Below the pieces are notes generated by a model, which saw only the letters and a list, made by a program, of their open reading frames with translations, searched no databases and was not told the origin of the DNA. The translations under genes were made by a program, and so were the position numbers. A stretch of DNA of 64,000 nt from contig NZ_CP129119.1 in NCBI RefSeq assembly GCF_030406775.1, positions 1,026,001 to 1,090,000 of the forward strand, given 5' to 3'. Of this stretch, positions 35,814 through 45,945 are shown in pieces. The stretch comes from Sporosarcina trichiuri (GTDB taxonomy: Bacteria > Bacillota > Bacilli > Bacillales_A > Planococcaceae). Numbering within the stretch: the first letter of the stretch is position 1; each line of letters opens with the position of its first letter.

Positions 35814-38009
35814 TTATTGCTGCGGTGCCTTTTTATCGGCTGCTGCATCGTACGGCGGCTGGATCTCCGGCGTTTCTGTGGAGAAGATATCACTCTCCGC
35901 CCGTTTTTTCTTCAACTCGAAGTATTCCTTCACTGCCGCCTGGACGATATCGTTGTTCGGATGCGGCGGTGTTGTGGAGGTCGACACATGAGGCACAATG
36001 ACCGCATAGGCGATTTCGGGATTATCGAACGGCGCGAATCCGACGTGTGCAACGGAAACGGTCTGCGTTCCCCAGAGCGATCGGTCCTCGCCTTCGTAAT
36101 AGCCCGATTGCGCGGTACCGGTTTTCCCGGCAGCGTCGAACGCTTCCCCTTTGAAGAGATCCCTGGCTGTACCGCGGGGCCCGTAGTACGTATACTTCAT
36201 CCCTTTTTTCACACGGGCGATCTCTTCCGGTGTGTTATCAATCTTATTCAGGACGACAGGCTCCATCTCCTTCAGCAGTGCACCGAATTCTTTTCCGTCT
36301 TTCGACGGTTCGTACACCGACTTCAGGATACGCGGCGCAATCCGGTATCCGCCATTCGCAACAGTCGATACGTACTGCGCCATCTGGAGCGGGGTATACG
36401 TATCATACTGACCGATCGCCAAGTCGAGCAGTTTTCCGGGTTCCGCCCGGTTCGGTTCCGGCGATGATCCTGTCACCTCGCCGGGAAGATCGATGCCTGT
36501 CTTGGTGCCGAGTCCGAAAGATGCATAGCCTTCCCTCATCTTATTGAATGCATCGAAGTCGATCTTCAGGCCGCTTCCGCGGACATAATTATAGTTGGCG
36601 ATATTCATCGCAATCTTGAACATGTAAACGTTGGAAGATCGGCCGATTGCTTCGACATCATCAACCGGGATCCGGGAGCTCTGGTTGAAAAGCGAGGATT
36701 TAGGCCGGCTGCCCTTGAAATAGATCGGTTCGTCGATTTTCACTTCGCCGATGCGGGCAGCTCCGTATTTGTATCCTGTCAGCAGTGTTGCAAGCTTCGC
36801 TGTGGAACCGACCTCATACGACGTGCTAAACGTGCCGAACGTGTAGTCCTGCACGCTCTGCTTGCCGGTTTCCTTATCCGTCACGACCTTCTTGCCGACC
36901 ATCGACAGGACTTCACCGTTGTTCGGGTCCATCATGACGAGGAACGCCCTGTCCAGGAATCGGGAACCGGGCAGCCGTTTGGCTTTCATCAGATTATCCT
37001 CGACGATCTTTTCGAGATGCGCCTGAAGCTCCGTATCGAGCGTCAGCATCAGGTCTTTCCCCGGTTCACCTTCCCGGACGGTCTTCGTTTCAACCACTTT
37101 TCCGGTACGGTCCTTGATGTTCTTGACGACAGTTTTCTGACCTTTCAGCAGATCCTCGTAATACCGTTCAATATAACTCTTCCCTACCCGGTCATTGCGG
37201 GAGTAGCCGCGCGCCAGGAAGTAATCGAGGTCTGACCGGGGAATCCCTTCCAGCGGACTCGTTGTCGTACCGAGGATCGCACTGTCGGACAATTTGATGC
37301 GCTCCCAGTCCGTTGTTGTATTGACGCCGGGCAGTGATGCTAAATGCTCGGATACCAGTGCGAACTCACGGTCCGTCACGTCTTCACTCTTCACGATTTG
37401 AGGAGTATACGCATAGCCTGACATCATTTCGCGGTAGATTGCAAGAACTTCAAGCTCATTGTCGGTGAACGAATCCACATCCTCGTCGGTGATCCGTTCC
37501 CTCGTCAATTCAGTGATCTTGCGCTGGCCTTCTTTTTTGGTCAATTTATCATTGTTCTGGATTGCCAGCTGTTCCTTCTTGGTCACTTTCGCGGCCGCTT
37601 CCTCAGGGTGCAGGAGGATCCAGAAATCCTTCTTATCTCCGAGAGTAATGCGATTCGTCGGTTTTTCGATCAGCTTCGAAAGTTTCCGGGCGATCTCCAG
37701 CATTTCCGCTGAAGTGGTGGAAGTTGCTTTTGTGTATGTAATCGCGTTGCGCGGCTCATTGTCCACAAGCAGATGCCCGCTCCGGTCAAAGATCCGCCCC
37801 CGCGGCACACTCGTATTCACAGCGATTTCCTCTGTCCGTTCCAATAACTTTTTATAGTCTTCTCCTTTGACAATCTGCAAGTATCCCAATCGGAAAATCA
37901 GCAATGAAAACAATACGAAAATTGAAAAGAACAGGAAGTTCATCCGGAAGGAAGTCAGCTTACGCTGTCGGACTTTCGCCTGGTCGGCTTTACGCTGATT
38001 TTTCTTCAC
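35814..38009 (-). CDS. Class B penicillin-binding protein (PbpA/PBP2 type)
   Basis: 731 aa. One N-terminal helix (~25-45), a dimerisation/pedestal domain including RGRIFDRSGHLLVDN, and a transpeptidase domain with SxxK (STAK in SYEVGSTAKLA), SxN (RSSNVYMF) and KTG (AAGKTGTAQ). Crosslinks peptidoglycan with a SEDS partner not in this window. The start is GTG at 38007-38009 after GAAGGAGG, nine codons inside the longest frame. The acidic, proline-containing C-terminus is variable. Same place as B. subtilis pbpA, near sodA. Confidence 0.93.
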   Translation of the reverse strand: MKKNQRKADQAKVRQRKLTSFRMNFLFFSIFVLFSLLIFRLGYLQIVKGEDYKKLLERTEEIAVNTSVPRGRIFDRSGHLLVDNEPRNAITYTKATSTTSAEMLEIARKLSKLIEKPTNRITLGDKKDFWILLHPEEAAAKVTKKEQLAIQNNDKLTKKEGQRKITELTRERITDEDVDSFTDNELEVLAIYREMMSGYAYTPQIVKSEDVTDREFALVSEHLASLPGVNTTTDWERIKLSDSAILGTTTSPLEGIPRSDLDYFLARGYSRNDRVGKSYIERYYEDLLKGQKTVVKNIKDRTGKVVETKTVREGEPGKDLMLTLDTELQAHLEKIVEDNLMKAKRLPGSRFLDRAFLVMMDPNNGEVLSMVGKKVVTDKETGKQSVQDYTFGTFSTSYEVGSTAKLATLLTGYKYGAARIGEVKIDEPIYFKGSRPKSSLFNQSSRIPVDDVEAIGRSSNVYMFKIAMNIANYNYVRGSGLKIDFDAFNKMREGYASFGLGTKTGIDLPGEVTGSSPEPNRAEPGKLLDLAIGQYDTYTPLQMAQYVSTVANGGYRIAPRILKSVYEPSKDGKEFGALLKEMEPVVLNKIDNTPEEIARVKKGMKYTYYGPRGTARDLFKGEAFDAAGKTGTAQSGYYEGEDRSLWGTQTVSVAHVGFAPFDNPEIAYAVIVPHVSTSTTPPHPNNDIVQAAVKEYFELKKKRAESDIFSTETPEIQPPYDAAADKKAPQQ

Positions 38010-38045
38010 GCTTTTCCCTCCTTCGGCAAAGTGCACATCATGAGA

Positions 38046-38054
38046 ATTATAGCA
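38046..38054 (-). promoter_or_regulatory. Extended -10 promoter of the class B PBP gene
   Basis: On the minus strand TGC followed by TATAAT lies directly after the sodA terminator and 37 nt before the PBP start. No good -35 is seen, which fits an extended -10. Confidence 0.55.
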
Positions 38055-38061
38055 TTATCCA

Positions 38062-38099
38062 ATGAAAAAGCACACATCTTGACGAACAAGATGTGTGCT
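38062..38099 (-). terminator. Terminator of sodA
   Basis: A perfect 13-bp stem (38069-38081 against 38087-38099) followed on the minus strand by TTTTT. Confidence 0.92.
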
Positions 38100-38114
38100 G
38101 AGTTGCATGCAGTC

Positions 38115-38723
38115 TTACTTATTTTCTGCGTACAGTTTTTCTACTTCGTCCCAGTTGACAACATTCCAGAATGCAGAGATGTAGTCAGGACGGCGGTTTT
38201 GATAGTTCAAGTAGTACGCGTGCTCCCAGACGTCCAGCCCGAGAAGCGGTGTTTTGCCTTCCATCAGCGGGCTGTCCTGGTTCGGAGTGGAAACGATCGA
38301 AAGTTCACCGTTGTCCAATACGAGCCACGCCCAGCCTGATCCGAAGCGTGTTTTTGCTGCGTTTGCGAATTCTTCTTTGAACTTGTCGAAGCTGCCGAAT
38401 TTCTTATCGATTGCTTCTGCCAGCTCGCCCTTCGGAGCGCCTCCGCCATTTGGGGAAAGGAGCTTCCAGAACAAGGAGTGGTTTGCATGACCTCCGCCGT
38501 TGTTGCGGACTGCTGTACGGATGTCCTCAGGAACCGCATTCAGGTCTGAGATCAGCTCTTCAACTGATTTTGAAGCAAGGTCATCGTGACCTTCCAATGC
38601 ACTGTTCACATTCGTTACATACGTATTATGATGCTTCGTGTGGTGGATCTCCATCGTTTCTTTGTCGATGTGCGGCTCCAATGCATCATATGCATAAGGC
38701 AATTCGGGTAATTTGTAAGCCAT
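38115..38723 (-). CDS. sodA: Manganese/iron superoxide dismutase
   Basis: 202 aa. Converts superoxide to hydrogen peroxide and oxygen. Metal ligands are visible: H27 in [12 protein letters not shown], His in [10 protein letters not shown], and Asp and His in [10 protein letters not shown]. The [13 protein letters not shown] segment suits the manganese form. The start has a GGAGGAAT-like site. An uncertain promoter lies in the 82-nt gap after the DUF456 gene. Confidence 0.96.
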   Translation of the reverse strand: MAYKLPELPYAYDALEPHIDKETMEIHHTKHHNTYVTNVNSALEGHDDLASKSVEELISDLNAVPEDIRTAVRNNGGGHANHSLFWKLLSPNGGGAPKGELAEAIDKKFGSFDKFKEEFANAAKTRFGSGWAWLVLDNGELSIVSTPNQDSPLMEGKTPLLGLDVWEHAYYLNYQNRRPDYISAFWNVVNWDEVEKLYAENK

Positions 38724-38805
38724 TACTATTCCTCCTCGAATGATTGAATTCTTTCCTGCCCTGTAAGCGTAACAAACTTCCTATGGGCATTCAATTATCT
38801 TGTCT

Positions 38806-39288
38806 TCAAGTAATGAATAGTATGAATACACCTATCATGACGGCCATTACAGCAGCTTTGACTGCAACCGATGTCAGGAAACCGACCAGTGACCCGATGC
38901 CCGAACGGAACGCCTGCCTGAACCCTGCCCGTGTGAACAGCAGCTCAGCGAGCACAGCACCGAGGAACGGGCCGATCAGGATGCCCGCCACCGGTATGAC
39001 AAAGGGGCCGGCAAGGAGGCCGAACGTGCTTCCCCAGCCGCCTGCAGCCGATCCGCCGAACCGTTTGATGCCGAACAAGTTGGCAACCGTATCAGCGCCG
39101 AACAGAAGAATCGTGAAGAGCACCTGGATACTCCAGAACAGCCATCCCATCGAAGCGAACGAATCAAGCAGCCCATAGATCAGAAAGCCGCCGATGACAA
39201 ATACCACTGATGGAATCACCGGGTAGATGAGTCCGAGAAATGCGACAGCGAAACATACGGCTGCTGCAATCCACGCAATCCATTCCAT
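38806..39288 (-). CDS. yqgC: DUF456 membrane protein YqgC
   Basis: 160 aa with four to five hydrophobic helices and glycine-rich segments (GGSAAGGWGSTFGLLAGPF, GPFLGAVLAELL) typical of DUF456. Function unknown. Lies 22 nt after the Na/Pi symporter gene and upstream of sodA, so may be co-transcribed with both. Confidence 0.85.
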   Translation of the reverse strand: MEWIAWIAAAVCFAVAFLGLIYPVIPSVVFVIGGFLIYGLLDSFASMGWLFWSIQVLFTILLFGADTVANLFGIKRFGGSAAGGWGSTFGLLAGPFVIPVAGILIGPFLGAVLAELLFTRAGFRQAFRSGIGSLVGFLTSVAVKAAVMAVMIGVFILFIT

Positions 39289-39310
39289 ATCGTGCCCTCC
39301 CTTCCGTCAG

Positions 39311-40942
39311 TTACGCCCTCTTACCGAGCACAGCTTCTGCGATATTCACGGCGTGGTCGCCGATCCGCTCCAGGTTGGAGACAATATCGACGAACACGAT
39401 GCCGGCCTGTGCGGAGCAGGCGCCTTCGTTGAGCCGGATGATATGGCTCTTCCGGCATTTGCGTTCCATCTTGTCGATCAGTTCTTCCTGTTTCGCAACT
39501 GCCCGTGCGATATCCAGATCATTCGTGTCGAGTGCATCCACCGCCTTCTGGACCGTGCCGACTGTCAGTTCAAACATCTCGGACAGCTCCTCCATTGCAT
39601 CTTCGGAAAGCTTCACTTTGTTTACTTCCCGGAAATCGATCAGCTCGATGATATTTTCGAAGTGGTCGCCGATCCGTTCGATATCCCGGACGGAATCCAT
39701 CAGTATGACGTGCCGGACCGATTCAACGGGAGAGATGTTGACAGCCGAGATCTCCACGAGATAATCGGTGATTTTCCGATCCAGATTGTTGATGGCGTCT
39801 TCAATCTGATAAGCCGTTTCTGCATGGTTCTTCTTGCTTGTTTTCAAGTAATTGAATGTCTCCCCTAATCCCTGAACAGCAAACGAGCCCATGCGGATGA
39901 TCTCCTCCTTCGCCTGTCCGATCGCAACAGATGGCGACTGGTGGATGAAGTGGGGATCGAGGTGCTTCGGTTTGTATTCAATCGTAACATCTTCCCCTGG
40001 TATCAGTTTCGTGACAAAGTACGCCCAGGCACCGATGAACGGGAACTGGATGATTGTATTCACGACGTTGAAAGATCCGTGAGCGAATGCGATCTGCATC
40101 TTATCCTCGATTGCAAGGGCGCTCGTGATCCATTCGACGTAGGCGGTGAACGGTATAAGCAGAAGCATGAAGATGACTGCCCCGACGACGTTGAAGAGCA
40201 CATGGGTCGCTGCCGCGCGCCGCGCTGCGACGGATGCACCGATCGATGCGAGGATCGCGGTGATCGTCGTCCCGATGTTGTCGCCGAACAGGACAGGGAG
40301 CGCCGCCTTCAAATCGATGAGATGTTCAGCATAGAGCCCCTGGAGGATCCCCACCGTTGCACTCGAACTTTGGACGATCAACGTGAACACAGTACCCGCA
40401 ACCACGCCGAGCATCGGATGCTCAGACATCGAGACGGTCAGGGAGGAAAAGGCGTCAAGCGTCCGCAGCGGGGACATCCCTGTGCTCATGAGTTCAAGTC
40501 CGAGGAACAGACCGCCGAACCCGAAGATCACTTCCCCGACATGCTTGACGGTCAGTTTCTGGATGAAGAAAATGAGGAATGCACCGACTGCCATGATCGG
40601 CAGTGCATAGGCACCGACATCCAGGCCGATGATGAATGCCGTCACAGTCGTACCTATATTCGCCCCCATGATGACTCCGATCGCCTGGCGGAGTTTCATG
40701 AAGCCGGCACTGACAAGTCCGACCGTGATGACAGTCGTCCCTGAACTCGACTGGATGAGTACAGTCACGATGATCCCGACCAGGACGCCCATGAAAGGGT
40801 TCGTGGTGAACCGGTCCAGGATCGAGCGCAGCCTGTCCCCCGCCACTTTCTGGAGACCGTCGCCCATGTATTTGATGGCGAACAGGAAAATCCCCAATCC
40901 CCCGAGAAATTGAAACGCCACTTGCTGCCAGTTAATATCCAT
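39311..40942 (-). CDS. Na/Pi symporter family protein with C-terminal PhoU domain
   Basis: 543 aa. Two repeated Na/Pi cotransporter modules with the QSSS motifs (LIQSSSGTTVITVGL and LIVQSSSATVGIL), about eight helices (1-~330), then a cytosolic PhoU-like domain (~340-540) with ERIGDH repeats. Probably sodium-driven phosphate movement. The ATG at 40940-40942 is used; the upstream TTG has no better site. Confidence 0.9.
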   Translation of the reverse strand: MDINWQQVAFQFLGGLGIFLFAIKYMGDGLQKVAGDRLRSILDRFTTNPFMGVLVGIIVTVLIQSSSGTTVITVGLVSAGFMKLRQAIGVIMGANIGTTVTAFIIGLDVGAYALPIMAVGAFLIFFIQKLTVKHVGEVIFGFGGLFLGLELMSTGMSPLRTLDAFSSLTVSMSEHPMLGVVAGTVFTLIVQSSSATVGILQGLYAEHLIDLKAALPVLFGDNIGTTITAILASIGASVAARRAAATHVLFNVVGAVIFMLLLIPFTAYVEWITSALAIEDKMQIAFAHGSFNVVNTIIQFPFIGAWAYFVTKLIPGEDVTIEYKPKHLDPHFIHQSPSVAIGQAKEEIIRMGSFAVQGLGETFNYLKTSKKNHAETAYQIEDAINNLDRKITDYLVEISAVNISPVESVRHVILMDSVRDIERIGDHFENIIELIDFREVNKVKLSEDAMEELSEMFELTVGTVQKAVDALDTNDLDIARAVAKQEELIDKMERKCRKSHIIRLNEGACSAQAGIVFVDIVSNLERIGDHAVNIAEAVLGKRA

Positions 40943-41138
40943 GCAATGTGAAACCCCCAATATCAATATGTATACGGTTCTATTATTGGCGTCTTATGAG
41001 GTTGTTGTAAATAGACATCCGGCAATCTTTACAATCCTTTAACATTGGCAGCCGCAAATTGCAGATTCCCGTCATTTCCTGTCCAAAAGTTCTGCGCGGA
41101 TGATAAACTGACTAGTAGCATCGAAAGGAGCCATCATC

Positions 41139-41654
41139 TTGAAAATCCATCAGCTGTTCACGGCTTCCCTGTATGAGCCGAAAAAACTTGCAGCGTTCCG
41201 GCTGCTTCCGATCGGAAAAGTGTTCCAATACGTCTTCCTGTTCGTCTTCCTGTCGACGGCCGTATCGTTCGTCCGTTTTCTTGTGGGGGACATCGACCTG
41301 TTCGGCGCGTCGGATGACTTGATAGAGTACGCAGAAACAGTCGGGGCCCTTCTGTATCCGATCGCTTTCGTCCTTCAGCTAGCCGTCAGCACATTCTACC
41401 TGTTCCTCCGTGTCAGCTTTTTCGGCTGGCTCGGCAAAGGGCTGCTGTATGTGATGAAGCGGCGCGGGGAGTACCGGCATACGTGGCGGACTGCCGCTGT
41501 ATCCATAACTGCCCCGATACTGCTGTCATTGCTGCTGGACAGTTTCCATGTCGCGGGCACTGTGAATTTCCTGGTCACCGGAGCGGTCCACCTCCTCTAT
41601 ATCGGAAGGGCTGTGTCGTATTATCCGAAAAAACCGGTCCCATCCGTGAAATGA
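41139..41654 (+). CDS. yqgB: DUF1189 membrane protein YqgB
   Basis: 171 aa. Four hydrophobic segments (~28-50, 70-95, 120-140 and 143-160), DUF1189-like. The start is TTG at 41139, eight bases after GAAAGGAG. Function unknown. Plus strand, divergent from the phosphate symporter. Confidence 0.8.
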   Translation: MKIHQLFTASLYEPKKLAAFRLLPIGKVFQYVFLFVFLSTAVSFVRFLVGDIDLFGASDDLIEYAETVGALLYPIAFVLQLAVSTFYLFLRVSFFGWLGKGLLYVMKRRGEYRHTWRTAAVSITAPILLSLLLDSFHVAGTVNFLVTGAVHLLYIGRAVSYYPKKPVPSVK

Positions 41655-41706
41655 CCGGCATACCTGCCGCACCTTCCTGCATATAGTACGCAAAGGAGGC
41701 GGCCGA

Positions 41707-42042
41707 ATGAGACTTCTGTTATCTGCCATTGCATTGTTTGCCATCATCTATATGCTGAAAAGCGACTTGACGGAAGGTACAATCCAGCTCGCTGCGTTTG
41801 CATCCGAAGAAGCCGGCTGTCCGGAAGTGGACAAGCCCCCCTCCATTGTTGTCACTGCTGCTGAAGGCGACACGATCGAGACACTGTTTGCACTCTACCC
41901 TGATCCGGCGGTGCCGTTCATGGATCGCCTGACTGCCTTCTATCAGCTGAACCCCCATCTGCAGAAACAGGATCCTGCCGGTGGCGAGCAGGTCAAGCTG
42001 CCGCTCGGTGATGAAATCGTCACATCTTGCACAAAACAGTAA
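41707..42042 (+). CDS. Secreted or anchored LysM-like protein (YqfZ position)
   Basis: 111 aa. An N-terminal hydrophobic segment (~4-20) acts as signal or anchor. The remainder carries a LysM-like pattern: VTAAEGDTIETLFALY, then FYQLNPHLQKQDP and EQVKLPL. Two cysteines (C38 and near the end) could bond. It has a strong AAAGGAGG site and sits just before ispG, where B. subtilis has the LysM-like yqfZ. Cell-wall binding is an inference. Confidence 0.7.
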   Translation: MRLLLSAIALFAIIYMLKSDLTEGTIQLAAFASEEAGCPEVDKPPSIVVTAAEGDTIETLFALYPDPAVPFMDRLTAFYQLNPHLQKQDPAGGEQVKLPLGDEIVTSCTKQ

Positions 42043-42060
42043 CGTACTGAGGGCAGTTCC

Positions 42061-42090
42061 TTGTCTTTTAGCCCGAATGGTTGATAAAAT
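42061..42090 (+). promoter_or_regulatory. SigA promoter of ispG
   Basis: TTGTCT (42061-42066), 18 nt and TAAAAT (42085-42090), 35 nt before the ispG start. Confidence 0.55.
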
Positions 42091-42124
42091 GTACAGTAGT
42101 ATTGCGAAGTAAGGAGAGAGATTA

Positions 42125-43249
42125 ATGACTGAAATGATACATCGATCCAAAACACGTCCGGTTAAAGTCGGGAATCTTACGATCGGAGGCAGCAATGAGC
42201 TGATCATCCAGAGTATGACGACCACGAAAACCCATGACGTGGAAGCGACTGTCGCAGAAATCAAACGGCTTGAAGAAGCCGGTGTCCAGGTCGTCCGCGT
42301 CGCCTGTCCGGATGAGCGTGCTGCCTATTCCATCGGAGCCATCAAAGAGCGCATCAATATCCCCCTCGTCGTGGATATCCATTTCAACTATAAGCTTGCC
42401 CTGATCGCGATCGAGCAAGGTGCGGATAAAATCCGGATCAACCCGGGCAACATCGGGAAACAATCGAAAGTGGAAGCTGTTGTCAACGCGGCCAAAGCGA
42501 AAGGCATCCCGATCCGTATCGGCGTCAATGCAGGCTCGCTTGAAAAGAAGATCCTTGAGAAATACGGCTACCCGACTGCTGACGGCATGGTGGAAAGTGC
42601 CTTGCATCACATCAAGATCCTCGAAGATCTCGATTTCCATGATATTATCGTTTCACTGAAAGCATCCGACGTCAACCTGGCGATCGAAGCTTACAAGAAA
42701 GCGGCGGCCGCTTTCGATTACCCACTCCACCTCGGCATTACGGAATCCGGCACATTGTTCTCCGGTTCCATCAAGAGTGCTGCCGGTCTCGGCGCCCTTC
42801 TTTCTGCCGGTATCGGCAACACGATGCGTGTATCGCTCAGTGCCGATCCTGTCCAGGAAGTTAAGGTTGCACGTGAACTGCTGAAAGTGTTCGGTCTGTC
42901 ATCCAACGCAGCCACCCTCATTTCCTGCCCGACTTGCGGCCGTATCGAGATCGATCTGATTTCGATCGCCAACGAAGTGGAAGAATATATTTCCACTATA
43001 AAGGCACCGATCAAAGTCGCGGTGCTCGGCTGTGCCGTCAACGGACCGGGAGAAGCGCGTGAAGCAGATATCGGAATCGCGGGAGCACGCGGAGAAGGTC
43101 TGCTGTTCATGCACGGCAAGACAGTCCGCAAAGTGCCTGAGGAAACGATGGTGGAAGAGCTTAAAGTCGAAATCGACAAGCTTGCAGAGGAATACTTCGA
43201 GAAGAAACGTCAGGAAGAGAAACTGGCGGAGAGCGGCGCTGCAAATTGA
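42125..43249 (+). CDS. ispG: 4-hydroxy-3-methylbut-2-enyl diphosphate synthase
   Basis: Iron-sulfur enzyme turning MEcPP into HMBPP. The 374 aa form a TIM barrel plus a C-terminal 4Fe-4S domain, with Cys in ISCPTCGR and [16 protein letters not shown]. Good AAGGAGAG site. Followed by yqfW with a 4-nt overlap. Uses the product line started by dxs. Confidence 0.97.
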   Translation: MTEMIHRSKTRPVKVGNLTIGGSNELIIQSMTTTKTHDVEATVAEIKRLEEAGVQVVRVACPDERAAYSIGAIKERINIPLVVDIHFNYKLALIAIEQGADKIRINPGNIGKQSKVEAVVNAAKAKGIPIRIGVNAGSLEKKILEKYGYPTADGMVESALHHIKILEDLDFHDIIVSLKASDVNLAIEAYKKAAAAFDYPLHLGITESGTLFSGSIKSAAGLGALLSAGIGNTMRVSLSADPVQEVKVARELLKVFGLSSNAATLISCPTCGRIEIDLISIANEVEEYISTIKAPIKVAVLGCAVNGPGEAREADIGIAGARGEGLLFMHGKTVRKVPEETMVEELKVEIDKLAEEYFEKKRQEEKLAESGAAN

Positions 43250-43830
43250 GCCGCTGCCGCTTTGGGATCGACATAGACGGAACCGTAACGACGCCGTCCT
43301 CCCTCCTGCCGCATATCAATAAGAAGTTCGGCTGCAATCTTGTCCTGGATGATATCAAAGAGTATGATCTCACTGCCGCTTTCGACGTCGATCCGGTGGA
43401 GTTCCATAACTGGTACAAAGAAACCGAAGCGGAAATCTGCCTGGCTTCCTCTGTCCAGGAGAATGCCAAACGGATCCTGGAAGACTGGCGCATGCATGAG
43501 GCGGAACTCTTCTATATTTCCGCCCGCGGCGCAGAGGTCACAGATGCGACGGCGGAATGGTTCCGCCGGGAACAGATTCCTTATGATCATATCGAACTGA
43601 TCGGCAGTCACAGGAAGATCGAAACTGCCCGCAAATTCGGCATCGACGTCTTCTTTGAAGACAAGCATGACAATGCGGTTGATCTCCATGAAGAACTCGG
43701 TATTCCGGTCATTCTCTTCGACACACCCTACAACCGCCTTCCGGTTCCGAAAGGGGTCATCCGGGTGCACACATGGGATGAAGCGGATCAATGGATCAGA
43801 CAGCACTTTTTCGCAGCGAACGTCAATTGA
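43246..43830 (+). CDS. yqfW: Putative HAD nucleotidase YqfW
   Basis: 194 aa. HAD motif I is [16 protein letters not shown] gives motif II and [12 protein letters not shown] motif IV. It resembles 5'(3')-deoxyribonucleotidases (NT5C family). The start is TTG, overlapping the ispG stop as TTGA. Substrate unproven. Confidence 0.85.
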   Translation: MSRCRFGIDIDGTVTTPSSLLPHINKKFGCNLVLDDIKEYDLTAAFDVDPVEFHNWYKETEAEICLASSVQENAKRILEDWRMHEAELFYISARGAEVTDATAEWFRREQIPYDHIELIGSHRKIETARKFGIDVFFEDKHDNAVDLHEELGIPVILFDTPYNRLPVPKGVIRVHTWDEADQWIRQHFFAANVN

Positions 43831-43836
43831 AACATA

Positions 43837-43884
43837 AAAACTGCCCGATGCCGGAATGATGATCCGGCATCGGGCAGTTTTTTA
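43837..43884. terminator. Bidirectional terminator between yqfW and zur
   Basis: A perfect 19-bp stem (43837-43855 against 43863-43881) with A- and T-rich ends serves the two convergent operons. Confidence 0.93.
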
Positions 43885-43890
43885 TACGGG

Positions 43891-44301
43891 CTATTTGCAA
43901 GAGGAGCATTTCCCATAGATCTCGAACTTGTGACCTTCAATCTCCACACCCGGCAGGTCCACGGCGAGAAGGTCCATCGGGCAGGCCGGAATATGCCGGG
44001 TCGTTCCGCACACTGTGCAGATGAAATGATGATGGTGGACACCGGGATCACAGTGCATGCGGAACTGCCGCTCTCCATTCAGCTCGGTCTCTTCCAAGAT
44101 CCCGAGCTCCGAGAAGGTGGCGAGGTTCCTATAGACCGTATCGAAACTGAGACCCGGGTTATCTTTCTTCAGGAAATCACATACATGCATCGCAGGTGTG
44201 TAACCGTCCTGATGTGCCAAATACTCCAAGATCGCTTCCCTGTTCTTCGTCCTCTTGAACGAGTGTTCTTTCAGGACGACCCACGCTCTCTCTACATTCA
44301 A
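43891..44301 (-). CDS. zur: Zur, zinc uptake regulator of the Fur family
   Basis: 136 aa. Winged-helix part (LSFDTVYRNLATF), the His-rich HHHHFIC metal-sensing turn and two CxxC pairs (CTVC and CSSC) for structural zinc. Context decides the subfamily: it overlaps znuB by 4 nt in a znuC-znuB-zur operon whose promoter carries a Zur-box palindrome. Confidence 0.93.
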   Translation of the reverse strand: MNVERAWVVLKEHSFKRTKNREAILEYLAHQDGYTPAMHVCDFLKKDNPGLSFDTVYRNLATFSELGILEETELNGERQFRMHCDPGVHHHHFICTVCGTTRHIPACPMDLLAVDLPGVEIEGHKFEIYGKCSSCK

Positions 44302-45161
44302 AGCACTTCCTCCTCCACTTTCGGCATACGCATGCCGAGCAGGCGTTTCCCCAATAGCACTGCCAGCAGGATTACGATGGCTGTCACGACGATAGCGCCG
44401 CCCGGAGCGATATCCAAGTAGTAGGCAGACACCAATCCGGCGACGACGGAGACTTCTCCGAAGAGCACGGACAGCAGCATAGCGGACTTGAAACTTTTCG
44501 CGACCTGGATGGCAGACGCGACCGGCAGGGTCATCAGGGAGGATACGAGCAGGATCCCGACGATCCTCATGGACGCCCCAATGACGAGAGCCGTCAGTAC
44601 CATGAAGAGCATCTGGATCCAGCGGCCCTTGATACCGGACGCTTTGGAATAATCGGCATCGAACGAAAGGGTGAACAGTTCCTTATAGAACAGATAGATG
44701 AACACGAACACCACAAGCGCCAAGATGGTGACGACCGCCAGATCCTGCCGGCTCACCGCAGAGACGGAACCGAACAGATACCCGACCAGATCAGCGCCGA
44801 ATCCTTTCGCAAGCGAAATGAAAATCGCCCCGAAGCCGATACCCGCCGAGAGGATGATCGGAATCGCCAGCTCTTCGAAATTCCGATACGCCCTCCGGAG
44901 CCTCTCGATGAGCAATGATCCCCCCACCGCTGCCGTCATTCCCAGATAGACAGGATTGAGTCCGGCAAACAAGGCGACTTGCTGGCTTAAATACAAACTT
45001 CCCGCAATCCCCGCTAAAGACACATGGCTCAGAGCATCTGCGATCAGCGCCAGGCGCCGGACGACAATGAATAAACCGAGCATCGGTGCGATGATTCCGA
45101 TGATGATCCCTGACAAAAAAGCATTTTGAAGAAATCCATAGGTTGCCAATGCGTCAATCAT
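44298..45161 (-). CDS. znuB: ZnuB, zinc ABC transporter permease
   Basis: 287 aa, ABC-3 family with about eight membrane helices and the LFIVVRRLALIADALSHVSLAG cytoplasmic motif. The start is the ATG at 45159-45161, overlapping the znuC stop by 8 nt; the longer frame would run far into znuC. The binding protein znuA is not next to it. Confidence 0.93.
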   Translation of the reverse strand: MIDALATYGFLQNAFLSGIIIGIIAPMLGLFIVVRRLALIADALSHVSLAGIAGSLYLSQQVALFAGLNPVYLGMTAAVGGSLLIERLRRAYRNFEELAIPIILSAGIGFGAIFISLAKGFGADLVGYLFGSVSAVSRQDLAVVTILALVVFVFIYLFYKELFTLSFDADYSKASGIKGRWIQMLFMVLTALVIGASMRIVGILLVSSLMTLPVASAIQVAKSFKSAMLLSVLFGEVSVVAGLVSAYYLDIAPGGAIVVTAIVILLAVLLGKRLLGMRMPKVEEEVL

Positions 45162-45927
45162 CGGTTCCCATGCCCCCTTTCTGATGCAGGAGACGAACAG
45201 GATGGCCGTACCACGTCGACAGGTCACGATCCCCGAGCTTTGCGAAATCCCGGCGTCCGCCGTGGAAATGCATCGTCCGGTTCAGGCAGGCGACGTGTGA
45301 CGCCAAGTCCGTGACCAGATCGATTTCATGGGAAACCAAAATTATCGCGATTCCCGAGTCACGATTCAGCCGCTCCAGCATAGTATAGAAAGAAGCCGAG
45401 TTTTGCTGGTCGATTCCGACTGTCGGCTCATCCATGATCAGAAGTGCCGGCTGTGCAGCGAGAGCGCGGGCGATGAATACCCGCTGCTGCTGGCCGCCGG
45501 AGAGTTCTCGGATATTGCGGGCGGCGAAATCCGCCATCCCGACTTGCTGCAATGCAGTGATTGCCGCCTCAGTATCCTCTTTTGTAAACCGTTTGAAGAG
45601 CCCTCTTTTCTTGGTCAGACCGCTCCTCACCACTTCGAGCACCGTTGCCGGAAACCCGCTGTTGAACGAGTTGGCCTTTTGCGACACATAGCCGATCCGC
45701 TCTTTGCGATCGGCGGAGCCTGCAGGCCGGCCGAACAGCTCGATCGTACCGCTTCCTGGCTTCATAAGGCCGAGCAGCAGTTTGATGAGCGTGGATTTCC
45801 CTGAACCGTTCGGGCCGATCAGCGCCCAGAATTCTCCCGGCTCCACGGAGAATGTAATATCTTTCAAGACAGTCGAACTGCCATAACTGAACGAGACATC
45901 TGTCAGTTTCACTAAACTCTCTGGCAT
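45154..45927 (-). CDS. znuC: ZnuC, zinc ABC transporter ATPase
   Basis: 257 aa. Walker A GPNGSGKST, Q-loop YVSQK, signature LSGGQQQR, Walker B LLIMDEPT and switch His in LVSHE. A C-terminal histidine-containing tail (HFHGGRRDF) is common in zinc ATPases. First gene of znuC-znuB-zur, under a Zur-box promoter. Confidence 0.94.
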   Translation of the reverse strand: MPESLVKLTDVSFSYGSSTVLKDITFSVEPGEFWALIGPNGSGKSTLIKLLLGLMKPGSGTIELFGRPAGSADRKERIGYVSQKANSFNSGFPATVLEVVRSGLTKKRGLFKRFTKEDTEAAITALQQVGMADFAARNIRELSGGQQQRVFIARALAAQPALLIMDEPTVGIDQQNSASFYTMLERLNRDSGIAIILVSHEIDLVTDLASHVACLNRTMHFHGGRRDFAKLGDRDLSTWYGHPVRLLHQKGGMGTDD

Positions 45928-45945
45928 ACCATCATCCTTCTATTA